7,595 bases of DNA from Firmicutes bacterium UBA6648 (GCA_002455605.1 DKLE01000207.1:1-7595); one strand, 5' to 3'; shown: positions 1-6,461, counted from the first letter of the stretch. Translations and numbers: made by a program. The notes: generated from the letters alone by a model not told the origin.

Positions 1-2012
1 GAGTTAATTCATTTCCTCCTGGGTATATAGACAAGGATAAAGATATTATCGTTGGACTTCAGACAGATGAAGCTTTGAAAAGAGGGGTTTGTCCTTTTGG
101 CGGAATCAGAATGGCCAGACAGTCAGCGGAGGCTTACGGTGTCAAATTAGATCCAAGCATTGAAGAAGAATTCAAATATGTAACAACTCATAATGACGGT
201 GTATTCAACGCTTATTCGGATGAAATGCTTTTAGTTAGAAAGCTTGGATTTATAACAGGGCTGCCAGATGCATACGGCAGAGGCAGAATTATTGGTGATT
301 ATAGAAGAGCTGCACTTTATGGCGTGGATCACCTGATTGAGGAAAAGAAAAGAGATAAGACTGAACTTCACAAGCGACCGATCACGGAAGATACTATTCG
401 ATTAATTGAGGAAGTTCAGAAACAGATTGATTACTTCTCAGAATTAAAAGAGATGGCTGCATCGTACGGATTTGACATTTCACAGCCAGCCACAAATACG
501 AAAGAAGCTATCCAGTGGTTATATTTTGCATATCTGGGGGCAATTAAAGAAGAGAATGGGGCTGCAATGTCCATAGGTAGAACATCTACTTTTATTGACA
601 TTTATGCAGAAAGAGATTTAGCTAATGGAACTTTCACAGAGGAGCAGATTCAGGAATTTATCGATGACTTCATCTTAAAGCTTAGAGTAGCAAGGCATTT
701 GAGAACTCCGGAATATAATGAGCTGTTCGGAGGAGATCCGATGTGGATTACCGAAGGCCTTGGCGGAATGGGTGCTGATGGCAGAACACGTGTTACCAAG
801 AGTTCTTATCGATATCTGAATACTTTATATAATTTAGGACCTTCGCCGGAACCAAACTTAACCGTTCTATGGTCGGATAAATTGCCGACTGCATTTAAGA
901 GATATTGTGCACAGGTTTCTATCGATACGGATTCCATTCAGTATGAAAATGATGATGTTATGAGACCTTCATACGGAGATGACTATTCTATCGCATGCTG
1001 TGTATCTGCCATTCAGATGGGTCAGCAGATGCAGTTCTTTGGAGCTCGGTATAATCTTGCTAAAATTCTTTGCTTAGCATTAAATGGCGGTGTTGATGAA
1101 AGAACCGGTATAAAATGCGGACCGCAGATGGAACCGATTAAAGGTGACGGACCGATCGATTATGATGAAGCTATGAGAAGATTTAATATTTACAAGGACT
1201 GGTTATGTGAACTGTATGTAAATATCATGAATATCATTCACTATATGCACGATAAGTATGACTATGAAAGAAGCCAGATGGCGTTTTTAAATACAGATGT
1301 TAACAGACTAATGGCATTTGGTGTTGCAGGTCTTTCAGTTGCTGCGGATTCCTTCAGTGCAATTAAGTATGCAAAGGTATATCCTATCAGAAATGAAGAA
1401 GGGATTATTGTTGATTACAAAACAGAAGGAGACTTCCCTAAATTCGGTAATGATGATGATAGAGTTGACAGCATCGCCGTTGAACTGACAAAGGGAACTA
1501 TTGATGCGTTGAGAAGTCATCCGACTTATAGAAACTCCGTGCATACCTTGTCAATCTTAACCATTACCTCCAACGTTGTTTATGGTAAGAAAACAGGAAA
1601 TACACCGGATGGAAGACGAGCAGGGGAGCCATTTGCTCCTGGAGCAAATCCAATGCACTGCAGAGATTCTTTAGGAGCAGTAGCTTCATTGAACTCCGTA
1701 GCTAAGGTTAAATGGGAGGATTGCCAGGACGGTGTATCTTACACCTTCAGTATAACTCCTGATACCCTTGGTAAGGATAAGGAAGCACAGAAGGATACTT
1801 TAGTTGGGTTGATGGGAGGATACTTTAATAGAGGTGCTCACCATTTAAATGTAAATGTATTAAATCGGGATTTATTAATGGATGCCTATGAGAATCCTGA
1901 TAAGTATCCGAACTTAACAATCCGAGTATCTGGTTATGCAGTTAAATTTAATGCATTATCCAAGGATCATCAAAAGGAAGTTATTGCGAGAACTTTCCAC
2001 AAGGCAATTTAA
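1..2012 (+). CDS. pflB: Formate acetyltransferase (pyruvate formate-lyase), 5'-truncated by window edge
   Basis: This glycyl-radical enzyme converts pyruvate and CoA to acetyl-CoA and formate in the anaerobic cytoplasm. The reading frame is already open at base 3 and encodes GYIDKD..IVGLQTDEALKRG, which matches the E. coli PFL region near residue 95, so the true start lies upstream. The TTG at 75 is internal. I count 669 visible residues, and about 86-90 N-terminal residues appear to be missing. The active-site Cys-Cys pair (E. coli Cys418/419) is at bases 996-1001 in SIACCVSAI. The FFGAR arginine (E. coli Arg435, pyruvate binding) lies 16 residues after the second Cys, the same spacing as in E. 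coli. The radical glycine is in RVSGYAV (Gly codon 1932-1934), 25 residues before the C-terminus, close to the family norm. Having both the Cys pair and the PFL-type glycine loop argues against a diol dehydratase or choline lyase relative. The activase gene follows downstream. Confidence 0.97.
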   Translation, partial: VNSFPPGYIDKDKDIIVGLQTDEALKRGVCPFGGIRMARQSAEAYGVKLDPSIEEEFKYVTTHNDGVFNAYSDEMLLVRKLGFITGLPDAYGRGRIIGDYRRAALYGVDHLIEEKKRDKTELHKRPITEDTIRLIEEVQKQIDYFSELKEMAASYGFDISQPATNTKEAIQWLYFAYLGAIKEENGAAMSIGRTSTFIDIYAERDLANGTFTEEQIQEFIDDFILKLRVARHLRTPEYNELFGGDPMWITEGLGGMGADGRTRVTKSSYRYLNTLYNLGPSPEPNLTVLWSDKLPTAFKRYCAQVSIDTDSIQYENDDVMRPSYGDDYSIACCVSAIQMGQQMQFFGARYNLAKILCLALNGGVDERTGIKCGPQMEPIKGDGPIDYDEAMRRFNIYKDWLCELYVNIMNIIHYMHDKYDYERSQMAFLNTDVNRLMAFGVAGLSVAADSFSAIKYAKVYPIRNEEGIIVDYKTEGDFPKFGNDDDRVDSIAVELTKGTIDALRSHPTYRNSVHTLSILTITSNVVYGKKTGNTPDGRRAGEPFAPGANPMHCRDSLGAVASLNSVAKVKWEDCQDGVSYTFSITPDTLGKDKEAQKDTLVGLMGGYFNRGAHHLNVNVLNRDLLMDAYENPDKYPNLTIRVSGYAVKFNALSKDHQKEVIARTFHKAI

Positions 2013-2026
2013 TATACGTATCTTAT

Positions 2027-2096
2027 CTATGAATCCCTCATAGCTATGATAAAATTATTACGCTGAATCGAAAGATTCAAAAGAGTTGAAAAACTC
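2027..2096 (+). other. Three tandem small hairpins in the pflB 3' UTR
   Basis: Three perfect stem-loops follow the pflB stop codon closely. The first is CTATGA/TCATAG (2027-2032 with 2038-2043, 5-nt loop). The second is GAATC-GAAA-GATTC (2065-2078). The third is GAGTT-GAAA-AACTC (2083-2096). The last two have GNRA-type GAAA tetraloops, which stabilise RNA hairpins. None has a following U-run strong enough to be a standard terminator, although A-rich DNA follows the third. They could protect the 3' end of the abundant pflB mRNA or be parts of a processed intergenic RNA. That role is inference; the base pairing is seen directly. Confidence 0.5.
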
Positions 2097-2130
2097 CTTA
2101 AAAAATTAACTTAATTTAATGTATGGCATG

Positions 2131-2165
2131 AGACACTTATCCAGATAAGTGTCTTGTGTTATCTT
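2131..2165 (+). terminator. Probable terminator or attenuator after pflB
   Basis: A perfect 10-bp stem, AGACACTTAT/ATAAGTGTCT (2131-2140 and 2145-2154), closes a CCAG tetraloop. It is followed by a U-rich but interrupted tail (TGTGTTATCTT). Flanking bases can extend the helix through G-U and A-U pairs. The tail is weaker than in the terminator after pflA, so partial read-through into pflA is plausible. This would give high pflB and lower pflA expression, but that is inference. Confidence 0.6.
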
Positions 2166-2190
2166 ACGGTGCAGCGTTATAAATTATATG

Positions 2191-2235
2191 TATGTATTCC
2201 TGTACATGGCGGATATAATACATATGTGATATACT
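2191..2235 (+). promoter_or_regulatory. Likely pflA promoter region with inverted repeat
   Basis: Two candidate -10 boxes lie upstream of pflA. One is a perfect TATAAT at 2214-2219. The other is TATACT at 2230-2235, preceded by TGA at 2227-2229, which makes an extended -10 (TGnTATACT). Neither has a good -35 at 16-18 bp, so the extended -10 is slightly favoured. A perfect 8-bp inverted repeat, TATGTATT (2191-2198) and AATACATA (2217-2224), overlaps the first box and might be an operator. It does not match the FNR or Rex consensus sequences I know. Confidence 0.4.
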
Positions 2236-2274
2236 AGGCAATGACTTACTAAATTGATTATAGAGGTGATGACT

Positions 2275-2982
2275 ATGGTTAAAGGAAGGCTTCATTCATT
2301 CGAGACATTCGGAGCGGTAGATGGTCCAGGTATAAGAACAGTAGTCTTTCTGCAAGGCTGTCCTGCAAGATGTTCGTACTGTCATAACCCTGACACATGG
2401 GATCTTCATGGAGGCAACGAGATTGAAACGAAACAGATTGTTGACAGGGCCAAAAGGGGCATGAGCTACTATGGTGAAAAAGGCGGTGTCACATTTTCGG
2501 GAGGTGAACCCCTTCTTCAAGGTGAGTTTCTGATTCAGACTATGGGTGCGCTGAAAAAAGTAGGTATCAATTCGATTATCGATACCAGCGGTACTTATAT
2601 TGATGAGTTTACAGAAAAGGTCATTGAAGAATGCCAAATGGTTCTGCTTGATGTAAAGCATACGGACCCGGAAAAATTTTGGGAGTTGACGGGAAAAAAG
2701 CAGGAGACTCTTCTAAAGCTCATAGAATTGATTAATAAGCACGAAAAGCATGTTTGGGTACGACAGGTTATTGTGCCTGGTATAAACGATAAGGAGGCAA
2801 ATATAAAGGCCTTAAATGAGTTTATAAAAAAGATTAAACATGTGGATAAGGTGGAATTGCTGGGATATCATAATTTGGGAATAGAAAAATATGAAAGGCT
2901 GGGTATGAAATACAGATTAAAAGATGTGGAGCCCATGGACCGAAGCAAATTAAATGAGCTGAGTGCTTTGGTAAAATATTAG
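2275..2982 (+). CDS. pflA: Pyruvate formate-lyase activating enzyme (radical SAM)
   Basis: This radical SAM enzyme uses a [4Fe-4S] cluster and S-adenosylmethionine to abstract hydrogen from the PflB radical glycine, switching PflB on under anaerobic conditions. The chosen ATG at 2275 gives 235 aa, close to the usual 235-250. AGAGGTG at 2262-2268 lies 6 nt before it, and the homology (GRLHSFETFGAVDGPGIR) begins right after it. In-frame TTG (2254) and ATG (2269) codons lie upstream of or against this ribosome binding site and are less likely. The cluster motif CxxxCxxC is Cys29, Cys33 and Cys36 (CPARCSYC). A SAM-contacting GGEP follows at residues 76-79, then DTSG at 103-106, LLDVKH near 124-129 and VRQVIVPGIND near 162-172. 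The gene sits 262 nt downstream of pflB on the same strand and ends just before a strong terminator. Confidence 0.95.
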   Translation: MVKGRLHSFETFGAVDGPGIRTVVFLQGCPARCSYCHNPDTWDLHGGNEIETKQIVDRAKRGMSYYGEKGGVTFSGGEPLLQGEFLIQTMGALKKVGINSIIDTSGTYIDEFTEKVIEECQMVLLDVKHTDPEKFWELTGKKQETLLKLIELINKHEKHVWVRQVIVPGINDKEANIKALNEFIKKIKHVDKVELLGYHNLGIEKYERLGMKYRLKDVEPMDRSKLNELSALVKY

Positions 2983-3014
2983 AAAATGGTTAAGAGAGTT
3001 GAGTTGTTATAGAA

Positions 3015-3046
3015 GCAGGGTGTGCGTTCACACCCTGCTATTTTTT
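3015..3046 (+). terminator. Intrinsic terminator after pflA
   Basis: A perfect GC-rich 10-bp stem, GCAGGGTGTG/CACACCCTGC (3015-3024 and 3029-3038), has a CGTT loop and is followed by TATTTTTT. This is a textbook Rho-independent terminator 32 nt after the pflA stop codon, and it should insulate the pfl unit from the aminotransferase gene. Confidence 0.95.
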
Positions 3047-3115
3047 ACTGAATTTTATGTATAAATATGAAAGAGGAAAAATTTATATGAAAATGCAGCG
3101 AAATTCAGGTTAATA

Positions 3116-3144
3116 ATGAAAAGTAGGGTGAATTGAAGTATACT
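3116..3144 (+). promoter_or_regulatory. Candidate sigma-A promoter for the aminotransferase gene
   Basis: The sequence ATGAAA (3116-3121, four of six matches to TTGACA), a 17-bp spacer and TATACT (3139-3144, five of six matches to TATAAT) suggest a moderate promoter. The strong terminator upstream makes a separate promoter necessary somewhere in this gap. The predicted start is near 3151, giving a 5' UTR of about 60 nt. Confidence 0.4.
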
Positions 3145-3200
3145 GGAAGAACTAGAAAGAATGCAGGAGGAATTTATTTGGCGTAATTCATAGAGAGGAT

Positions 3201-3207
3201 AAGGAGG
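3201..3207 (+). promoter_or_regulatory. Ribosome binding site of the aminotransferase gene
   Basis: AAGGAGG lies 6 nt before the ATG at 3214 and fixes that start. A second AGGAGG at 3165-3170 has only a two-codon frame starting at TTG behind it and is probably not used for this gene. Confidence 0.85.
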
Positions 3208-3213
3208 ATTCAA

Positions 3214-4338
3214 ATGAGAATTAAAAATTTTAAAGTGGAGCAATGGATGAATGAATTTGAAAATAATGCTGTTTATAATCTGGCAGAGACCTGTATCGAT
3301 TCCATGACTTTAAGAGAGCTGTTAGAATTAGCAGGTAAAAAACCAGAGGAATATTTATCGTCCCTAGCCGATAAACGGATGACTTATGGGCATATTGAAG
3401 GTTCACCGGAGCTTCTGACAGGTATAGCAAGCTTATATAAGGATATAGAAGAAAGTCAAGTTATCCCTACTCATGGGGCCGTAGGCGCCAATCATCAAGT
3501 AATACTTTCTTTAATTGAAGCAAAGGACAATATGGTATCGGTTATGCCGACTTATCAGCAGCATTACTCTATACCGGAATCAATTGGTGCAGAAGTAAGA
3601 ACTTTGCAATTGACGCCTGAAAATAGATTTCTTCCGGATTTGAATACTCTGAAAAGCCTGGTAGATGAAAATACAAAGATGATAACTATAAATAATCCCA
3701 ATAATCCTTCCGGCTCTTGGATGCCTTTGGATACCATGAAAGAAATAGCAAAGATTGCTGAGAGAGTAGGAGCCTATATTTTATCAGATGAGGTCTATAG
3801 AGGGATTTCAGAAGATAACAGCTATATGCCGTCTATTGTGGATATTTATGATAAGGGAATTTCGGTGGGCAGTATGTCTAAAATATTTTCTCTCGCAGGG
3901 CTGAGATTGGGGTGGATTGTTTCTAAAGATTCAGATGTGCTTCAAGCCTGTAGAACAAGGAGGGATTATGATACAATAAGCTGCGGAGGTCTGGACGACT
4001 TGTTCGCAAGCATTGCTTTAATCAATAAGGAAAAGGTTTTTCAGAGAAATAGAAAAATAATAAAAAATAATAGACAAATCTTAGATAACTGGATTAATGA
4101 AACAAAAGATGTACATTACATAAAACCTGAAGCGGGAACAACAGCTTTAATTTATTATCGCCGGAACATTCCTTCCTATGATTTGTGTGTTAAATTGCTA
4201 AAAGAAAAGGGAGTCTTGTTTACACCGGGGGCTTGTTTTGAATTGGAAGGCTGTGTACGAATCGGATATGCTTTTGATTCTAAGACCCTTCGGGAAGGTT
4301 TGGATAAGTTTGCTGAATTTTTAGAGGAAAATCAATGA
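3214..4338 (+). CDS. Fold-type-I PLP-dependent aminotransferase (class I/II)
   Basis: This 374-aa cytoplasmic enzyme probably transfers an amino group between an amino acid and a 2-oxo acid using pyridoxal phosphate. The expected class I/II landmarks appear in order. A glycine-rich phosphate-binding region is near residues 88-97 (HGAVGANHQV), and the ring-stacking Tyr114 is in PTYQQHY. N-P-N-N-P-S-G (161-167) supplies the PLP-contacting Asn164. Asp192 and Tyr195 are in SDEVY, and the Schiff-base Lys223 is in SMSK. Arg231 follows in GLRLGW. Arg349 in CVRIGYA corresponds to the carboxylate-binding arginine (Arg386 of aspartate aminotransferase). All key residues are present, so it should be active. 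The substrate cannot be read from the sequence. The YGHIEGSPEL segment near 58-67 and SG in place of the usual TG in the NPTG motif may mark a subfamily. It stands alone, with no neighbouring biosynthetic or transport gene on its strand. Confidence 0.9.
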   Translation: MRIKNFKVEQWMNEFENNAVYNLAETCIDSMTLRELLELAGKKPEEYLSSLADKRMTYGHIEGSPELLTGIASLYKDIEESQVIPTHGAVGANHQVILSLIEAKDNMVSVMPTYQQHYSIPESIGAEVRTLQLTPENRFLPDLNTLKSLVDENTKMITINNPNNPSGSWMPLDTMKEIAKIAERVGAYILSDEVYRGISEDNSYMPSIVDIYDKGISVGSMSKIFSLAGLRLGWIVSKDSDVLQACRTRRDYDTISCGGLDDLFASIALINKEKVFQRNRKIIKNNRQILDNWINETKDVHYIKPEAGTTALIYYRRNIPSYDLCVKLLKEKGVLFTPGACFELEGCVRIGYAFDSKTLREGLDKFAEFLEENQ

Positions 4339-4408
4339 AGTATAGCCTTGACTCAGTTATAGGTAATAAGTGATAAGGAAGCTTCTATTGAGATAATGGA
4401 GCAATAAT

Positions 4409-4446
4409 AAAAGGCAGGAAATCGGTAATTAGGTTTCCTGCCTTTT
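4409..4446. terminator. Bidirectional terminator between convergent genes
   Basis: A perfect 13-bp stem, AAAAGGCAGGAAA/TTTCCTGCCTTTT (4409-4421 and 4434-4446), closes a 12-nt loop. On the + strand the stem ends in TTTT. On the - strand it is followed by a U-rich tail (TTTTATTATT). It therefore can stop both the aminotransferase transcript and the convergent nhaC transcript. It lies 71 nt after one stop codon and 62 nt beyond the other. Confidence 0.92.
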
Positions 4447-4507
4447 ACATGACTACAATATTGTTAATTTTTGAAAAACGACCTATATTAAATCGTCAGT
4501 CTTTTGT

Positions 4508-5992
4508 TTATGCCTCTAAAGCTTTTAGAGCTGCTGCTTTTTCAGCTTCTCTTTCTTCCATGACTTTTGCATACTCTTCATCAGTCATTTTTAGCATTGA
4601 AATTCCAGTGAAACCATAGAATATGGAGATCAGAGGATTAAGCATATTTAAGAATGCATATTTGAAATACTCACCAGTTGGAACTCCTAAGAAGGTACTC
4701 ATTGTAGCACCGCAGGTATTCCAAGGAATCAAGCAAGAGGTTACTGTACCGGAGTCTTCCAAGCATCTTGAAAGGTTACGAGGAGCAAGCTTTCTGTCTT
4801 CAAAAGCTTCTTTGTACATTCTTCCTGGAAGTACGATTGCCAGGTACTGGTCACCAGCTATAACGTTCATGAAGAAACAGCTGAAAATGGTAATGGTTAC
4901 TAATGAACCAGTGTTCTTTGCAACCTTTAATAAAGCTTCTGCTAAAGTAGCCAGCATTCCGGAAGAATCCATGATACCGCCAAAACACATTGCACAAATA
5001 ATTAGATTGATAGTCCATAGCATGGAGGACATACCGCCGCTTTCAAGAAGGTCAACCAATTCCGGCATTACGGCCTCTGAGTTTTCAAATACAAAGCCAT
5101 AGTGCAGGATTCCAGGCCAATCAGCAAGGGATACACCTTGGAAGATAGAGCCCATTAAGCAGCCAAGAATAATACCTCCCATCAAACCAGGGATAGCAGG
5201 CAGCTTCAAAGCTACAATTATAATTACAACAAGTGGAGGTATTAACAAAGCAGGATTAATATTGAAATTAGCTTTGATACCTTCCTGTAATGCACTTACA
5301 GTGGACATATCAACGTTTCCGCTGGCATGACCCATGCCTAAAATTCCGTATAATACCAAGGATATAAGAATGGAAGGAGTAACTGTCCACACCATATGTC
5401 TGATGTGATCAAATAAAGTAGCACCAGCCATAGCAGGGGCCAGATTTGTAGTATCGGAAAGAGGAGACATTTTATCTCCGAAATAAGCTCCGGATACGAT
5501 AGCTCCAGCAGTCATAGCAGCGCTCATACCTAAACCATGACCAACACCGACCAAGGCAATACCGATAGTTCCAGCTGTAGTCCAAGAGGAACCGGTTGCC
5601 AGAGAAACGATACAGCATAGGATACAAGAAGCAACTAAGAAAATACCAGGGCTTAAAATTTTCAAGCCATAATAAATCATAGCTGGTACTACACCGCCTG
5701 CAATCCATGAACCGATCAAGCTACCTACTGTCAAAAGAATAAGCATAGCCTGCATGGAACGGTTAATGGAAGCAAGAATACCAGCTTCAAGGAATGACCA
5801 TTTATAGCCGTTGATAACGGCGATTACTGCTGCAAAAATTGCCGAGCAGATTAGCGGAATATGTACTTCACCATAGCCGCATGCAAAAGCAGGACCCAAG
5901 AGGTTTCCCATAATTCCTAAGGAATAGCACAACGCCAATAAAGTAAAAAGCATGGTGAGGCAACACTGCCACATAGGTATTTTTCTACCCAT
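4508..5992 (-). CDS. nhaC: NhaC-family Na+/H+ antiporter
   Basis: This inner-membrane ion antiporter probably expels Na+ in exchange for H+ and serves pH and sodium balance. With the ATG at 5992 it is 494 aa, similar to the family (roughly 450-490). That start has AAGGAGG 8 nt upstream (6001-6007). A longer in-frame frame from a TTG at 6085 would add 31 residues encoded by the leader repeats and has no ribosome binding site. The protein has multiple hydrophobic segments, for example near 12-34, 46-62, 82-99, 115-133, 138-170, 200-220, 250-285, 325-350, 365-390 and 445-467. Family-type motifs include GSSWTTAGTIG (134-144), GDKMSPLSDTTN (172-183, with Asp173 and Asp180) and EDSGTVTSCLIPWNTCG (412-428). 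The C-terminus is a charged, alanine-rich cytoplasmic tail. The NhaC family also contains malate/lactate antiporters (MleN), so the exact substrate is open. Confidence 0.9.
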   Translation of the reverse strand: MGRKIPMWQCCLTMLFTLLALCYSLGIMGNLLGPAFACGYGEVHIPLICSAIFAAVIAVINGYKWSFLEAGILASINRSMQAMLILLTVGSLIGSWIAGGVVPAMIYYGLKILSPGIFLVASCILCCIVSLATGSSWTTAGTIGIALVGVGHGLGMSAAMTAGAIVSGAYFGDKMSPLSDTTNLAPAMAGATLFDHIRHMVWTVTPSILISLVLYGILGMGHASGNVDMSTVSALQEGIKANFNINPALLIPPLVVIIIVALKLPAIPGLMGGIILGCLMGSIFQGVSLADWPGILHYGFVFENSEAVMPELVDLLESGGMSSMLWTINLIICAMCFGGIMDSSGMLATLAEALLKVAKNTGSLVTITIFSCFFMNVIAGDQYLAIVLPGRMYKEAFEDRKLAPRNLSRCLEDSGTVTSCLIPWNTCGATMSTFLGVPTGEYFKYAFLNMLNPLISIFYGFTGISMLKMTDEEYAKVMEEREAEKAAALKALEA

Positions 5993-6000
5993 AAATAATT

Positions 6001-6007
6001 CCTCCTT
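6001..6007 (-). promoter_or_regulatory. Ribosome binding site of nhaC
   Basis: On the - strand AAGGAGG lies 8 nt before ATG 5992. It decides the start of nhaC, excluding the longer frame that begins with TTG at 6085. Confidence 0.9.
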
Positions 6008-6024
6008 AAATAAATAAAAAATAA

Positions 6025-6065
6025 ATGATAAAAAAATGATAAAAAAATGATAAAAAAATGATAAA
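6025..6065. repeat. 11-bp tandem repeat with phased A-tracts in the nhaC leader
   Basis: The unit ATGATAAAAAA occurs three times exactly (from 6025, 6036 and 6047) and a fourth time in part (from 6058). A degenerate A6 copy lies before it (6016-6021). The A7 runs at 6030-6036, 6041-6047 and 6052-6058 are exactly 11 bp apart, close to one helical turn, so intrinsic DNA bending is expected. In the nhaC mRNA the same stretch is a U-rich segment between the predicted start site and the ribosome binding site. Copy-number change by slippage is plausible. Confidence 0.85.
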
Positions 6066-6097
6066 TTGTGAGAAAATTTTTGCAACTCTCACAATTT
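6063..6097. promoter_or_regulatory. Perfect 11-bp dyad at the nhaC transcription start (putative operator)
   Basis: AAATTGTGAGA (6063-6073) and TCTCACAATTT (6087-6097) are perfect inverted repeats with a 13-nt spacer. The right arm begins one base downstream of the nhaC -10 box and covers the predicted start near 6092, a classic repressor position. As RNA it could instead form a 5'-terminal hairpin followed by a U-rich tract. The regulator is unknown. The TTGTGAG half-site recalls several repressor operators but does not identify one. Confidence 0.7.
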
Positions 6098-6098
6098 C

Positions 6099-6127
6099 AT
6101 TATAGGAGAGTAATATGACATTGTCAA
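6099..6127 (-). promoter_or_regulatory. Exact consensus sigma-A promoter of nhaC
   Basis: Read on the - strand, TTGACA (6127-6122) is followed by a 17-bp spacer and TATAAT (6104-6099). Both hexamers and the spacing match the consensus perfectly, so unrepressed transcription should be strong. The predicted start is near 6092, giving a 5' UTR of about 100 nt. Confidence 0.92.
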
Positions 6128-6133
6128 GAAAGA

Positions 6134-6157
6134 ATATGCATGTAAATTTATGCATAT
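6134..6157. repeat. ATATGCAT inverted repeat upstream of the nhaC promoter
   Basis: ATATGCAT (6134-6141) and ATGCATAT (6150-6157) form a perfect 8-bp inverted repeat with an 8-nt spacer, centred about 54 bp upstream of the predicted nhaC start. The core ATGCAT recurs at 6191-6196. The position would suit an activator site, but AT-rich DNA produces such repeats by chance more often. Confidence 0.4.
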
Positions 6158-6417
6158 ATATAGAAAAAAGGACAGCAAACAAGTAATGAAATGCATAAAA
6201 ATACAACAAAACAGTAAGTTCATACAACGCTATAGGTATAAAACATTAAATTTATAAAGTGGTAAATTGAAACAACAAGTCTTTTAGAATACATAAGGTA
6301 AAAGAATAATATTCCGTCAAAGAATTTACTACTATTTATATGCAGATATAAATGCAAAAAAATGAAAGCAGGCCAAAGTAAGATTTTAAGTGCAAAATTA
6401 GTGATTTTATGTAATAA

Positions 6418-6458
6418 AAACAGATAAAAATGAAATAAATAAAAAAACTTGCCAAAAA
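6418..6458 (+). promoter_or_regulatory. Probable UP element of the rRNA promoter
   Basis: Runs of A (A5, A5 and A7, plus further A-rich stretches) lie just upstream of the rrn -35 box. In known rRNA promoters such A/T tracts bind the RNA polymerase alpha C-terminal domains. The assignment rests on position and base composition only. Confidence 0.5.
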
Positions 6459-6461
6459 GTG

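Larger units (their letters stand above)
6128..6461. other. AT-rich intergenic region between divergent nhaC and rrn promoters
   Basis: I see no gene here. Open frames on the - strand are low-complexity Phe/Leu/Tyr-rich translations of A-tracts and lack convincing ribosome binding sites. The region holds the ATATGCAT inverted repeat and a perfect 8-bp hairpin, ATTTATAT/ATATAAAT (6334-6341 and 6346-6353). At the right end, A-rich blocks (about 6418-6446) are placed like an rRNA promoter UP element. Confidence 0.7.

Noticed and set aside
75..77. TTG as the start codon of pflB
   Set aside because: The frame is open to the window edge and upstream codons encode conserved PFL sequence, so the gene is cut by the window rather than starting here.
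2254..2274. Longer pflA from a TTG at 2254
   Set aside because: The ribosome binding site AGAGGTG lies inside this extension and is correctly spaced for the ATG at 2275, where homology starts.
4623..5102. 159-aa frame on the + strand inside nhaC
   Set aside because: It is antisense to a well-supported antiporter gene, with no family features of its own.
6025..6065. CRISPR-like array
   Set aside because: The 11-bp units are directly tandem with no spacers and are low-complexity.
5993..6085. 31-residue N-terminal extension of the antiporter from a TTG at 6085
   Set aside because: It is encoded by the A-tract repeat, has no ribosome binding site, and the ATG at 5992 has AAGGAGG at good spacing.
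6063..6097. Sodium or lithium riboswitch upstream of nhaC, Rex site, or lac-type operator
   Set aside because: The leader is a simple dyad plus U-rich repeat without complex RNA structure. The arm spacing does not fit Rex, and the TTGTGAG resemblance to lacO covers only one half-site.
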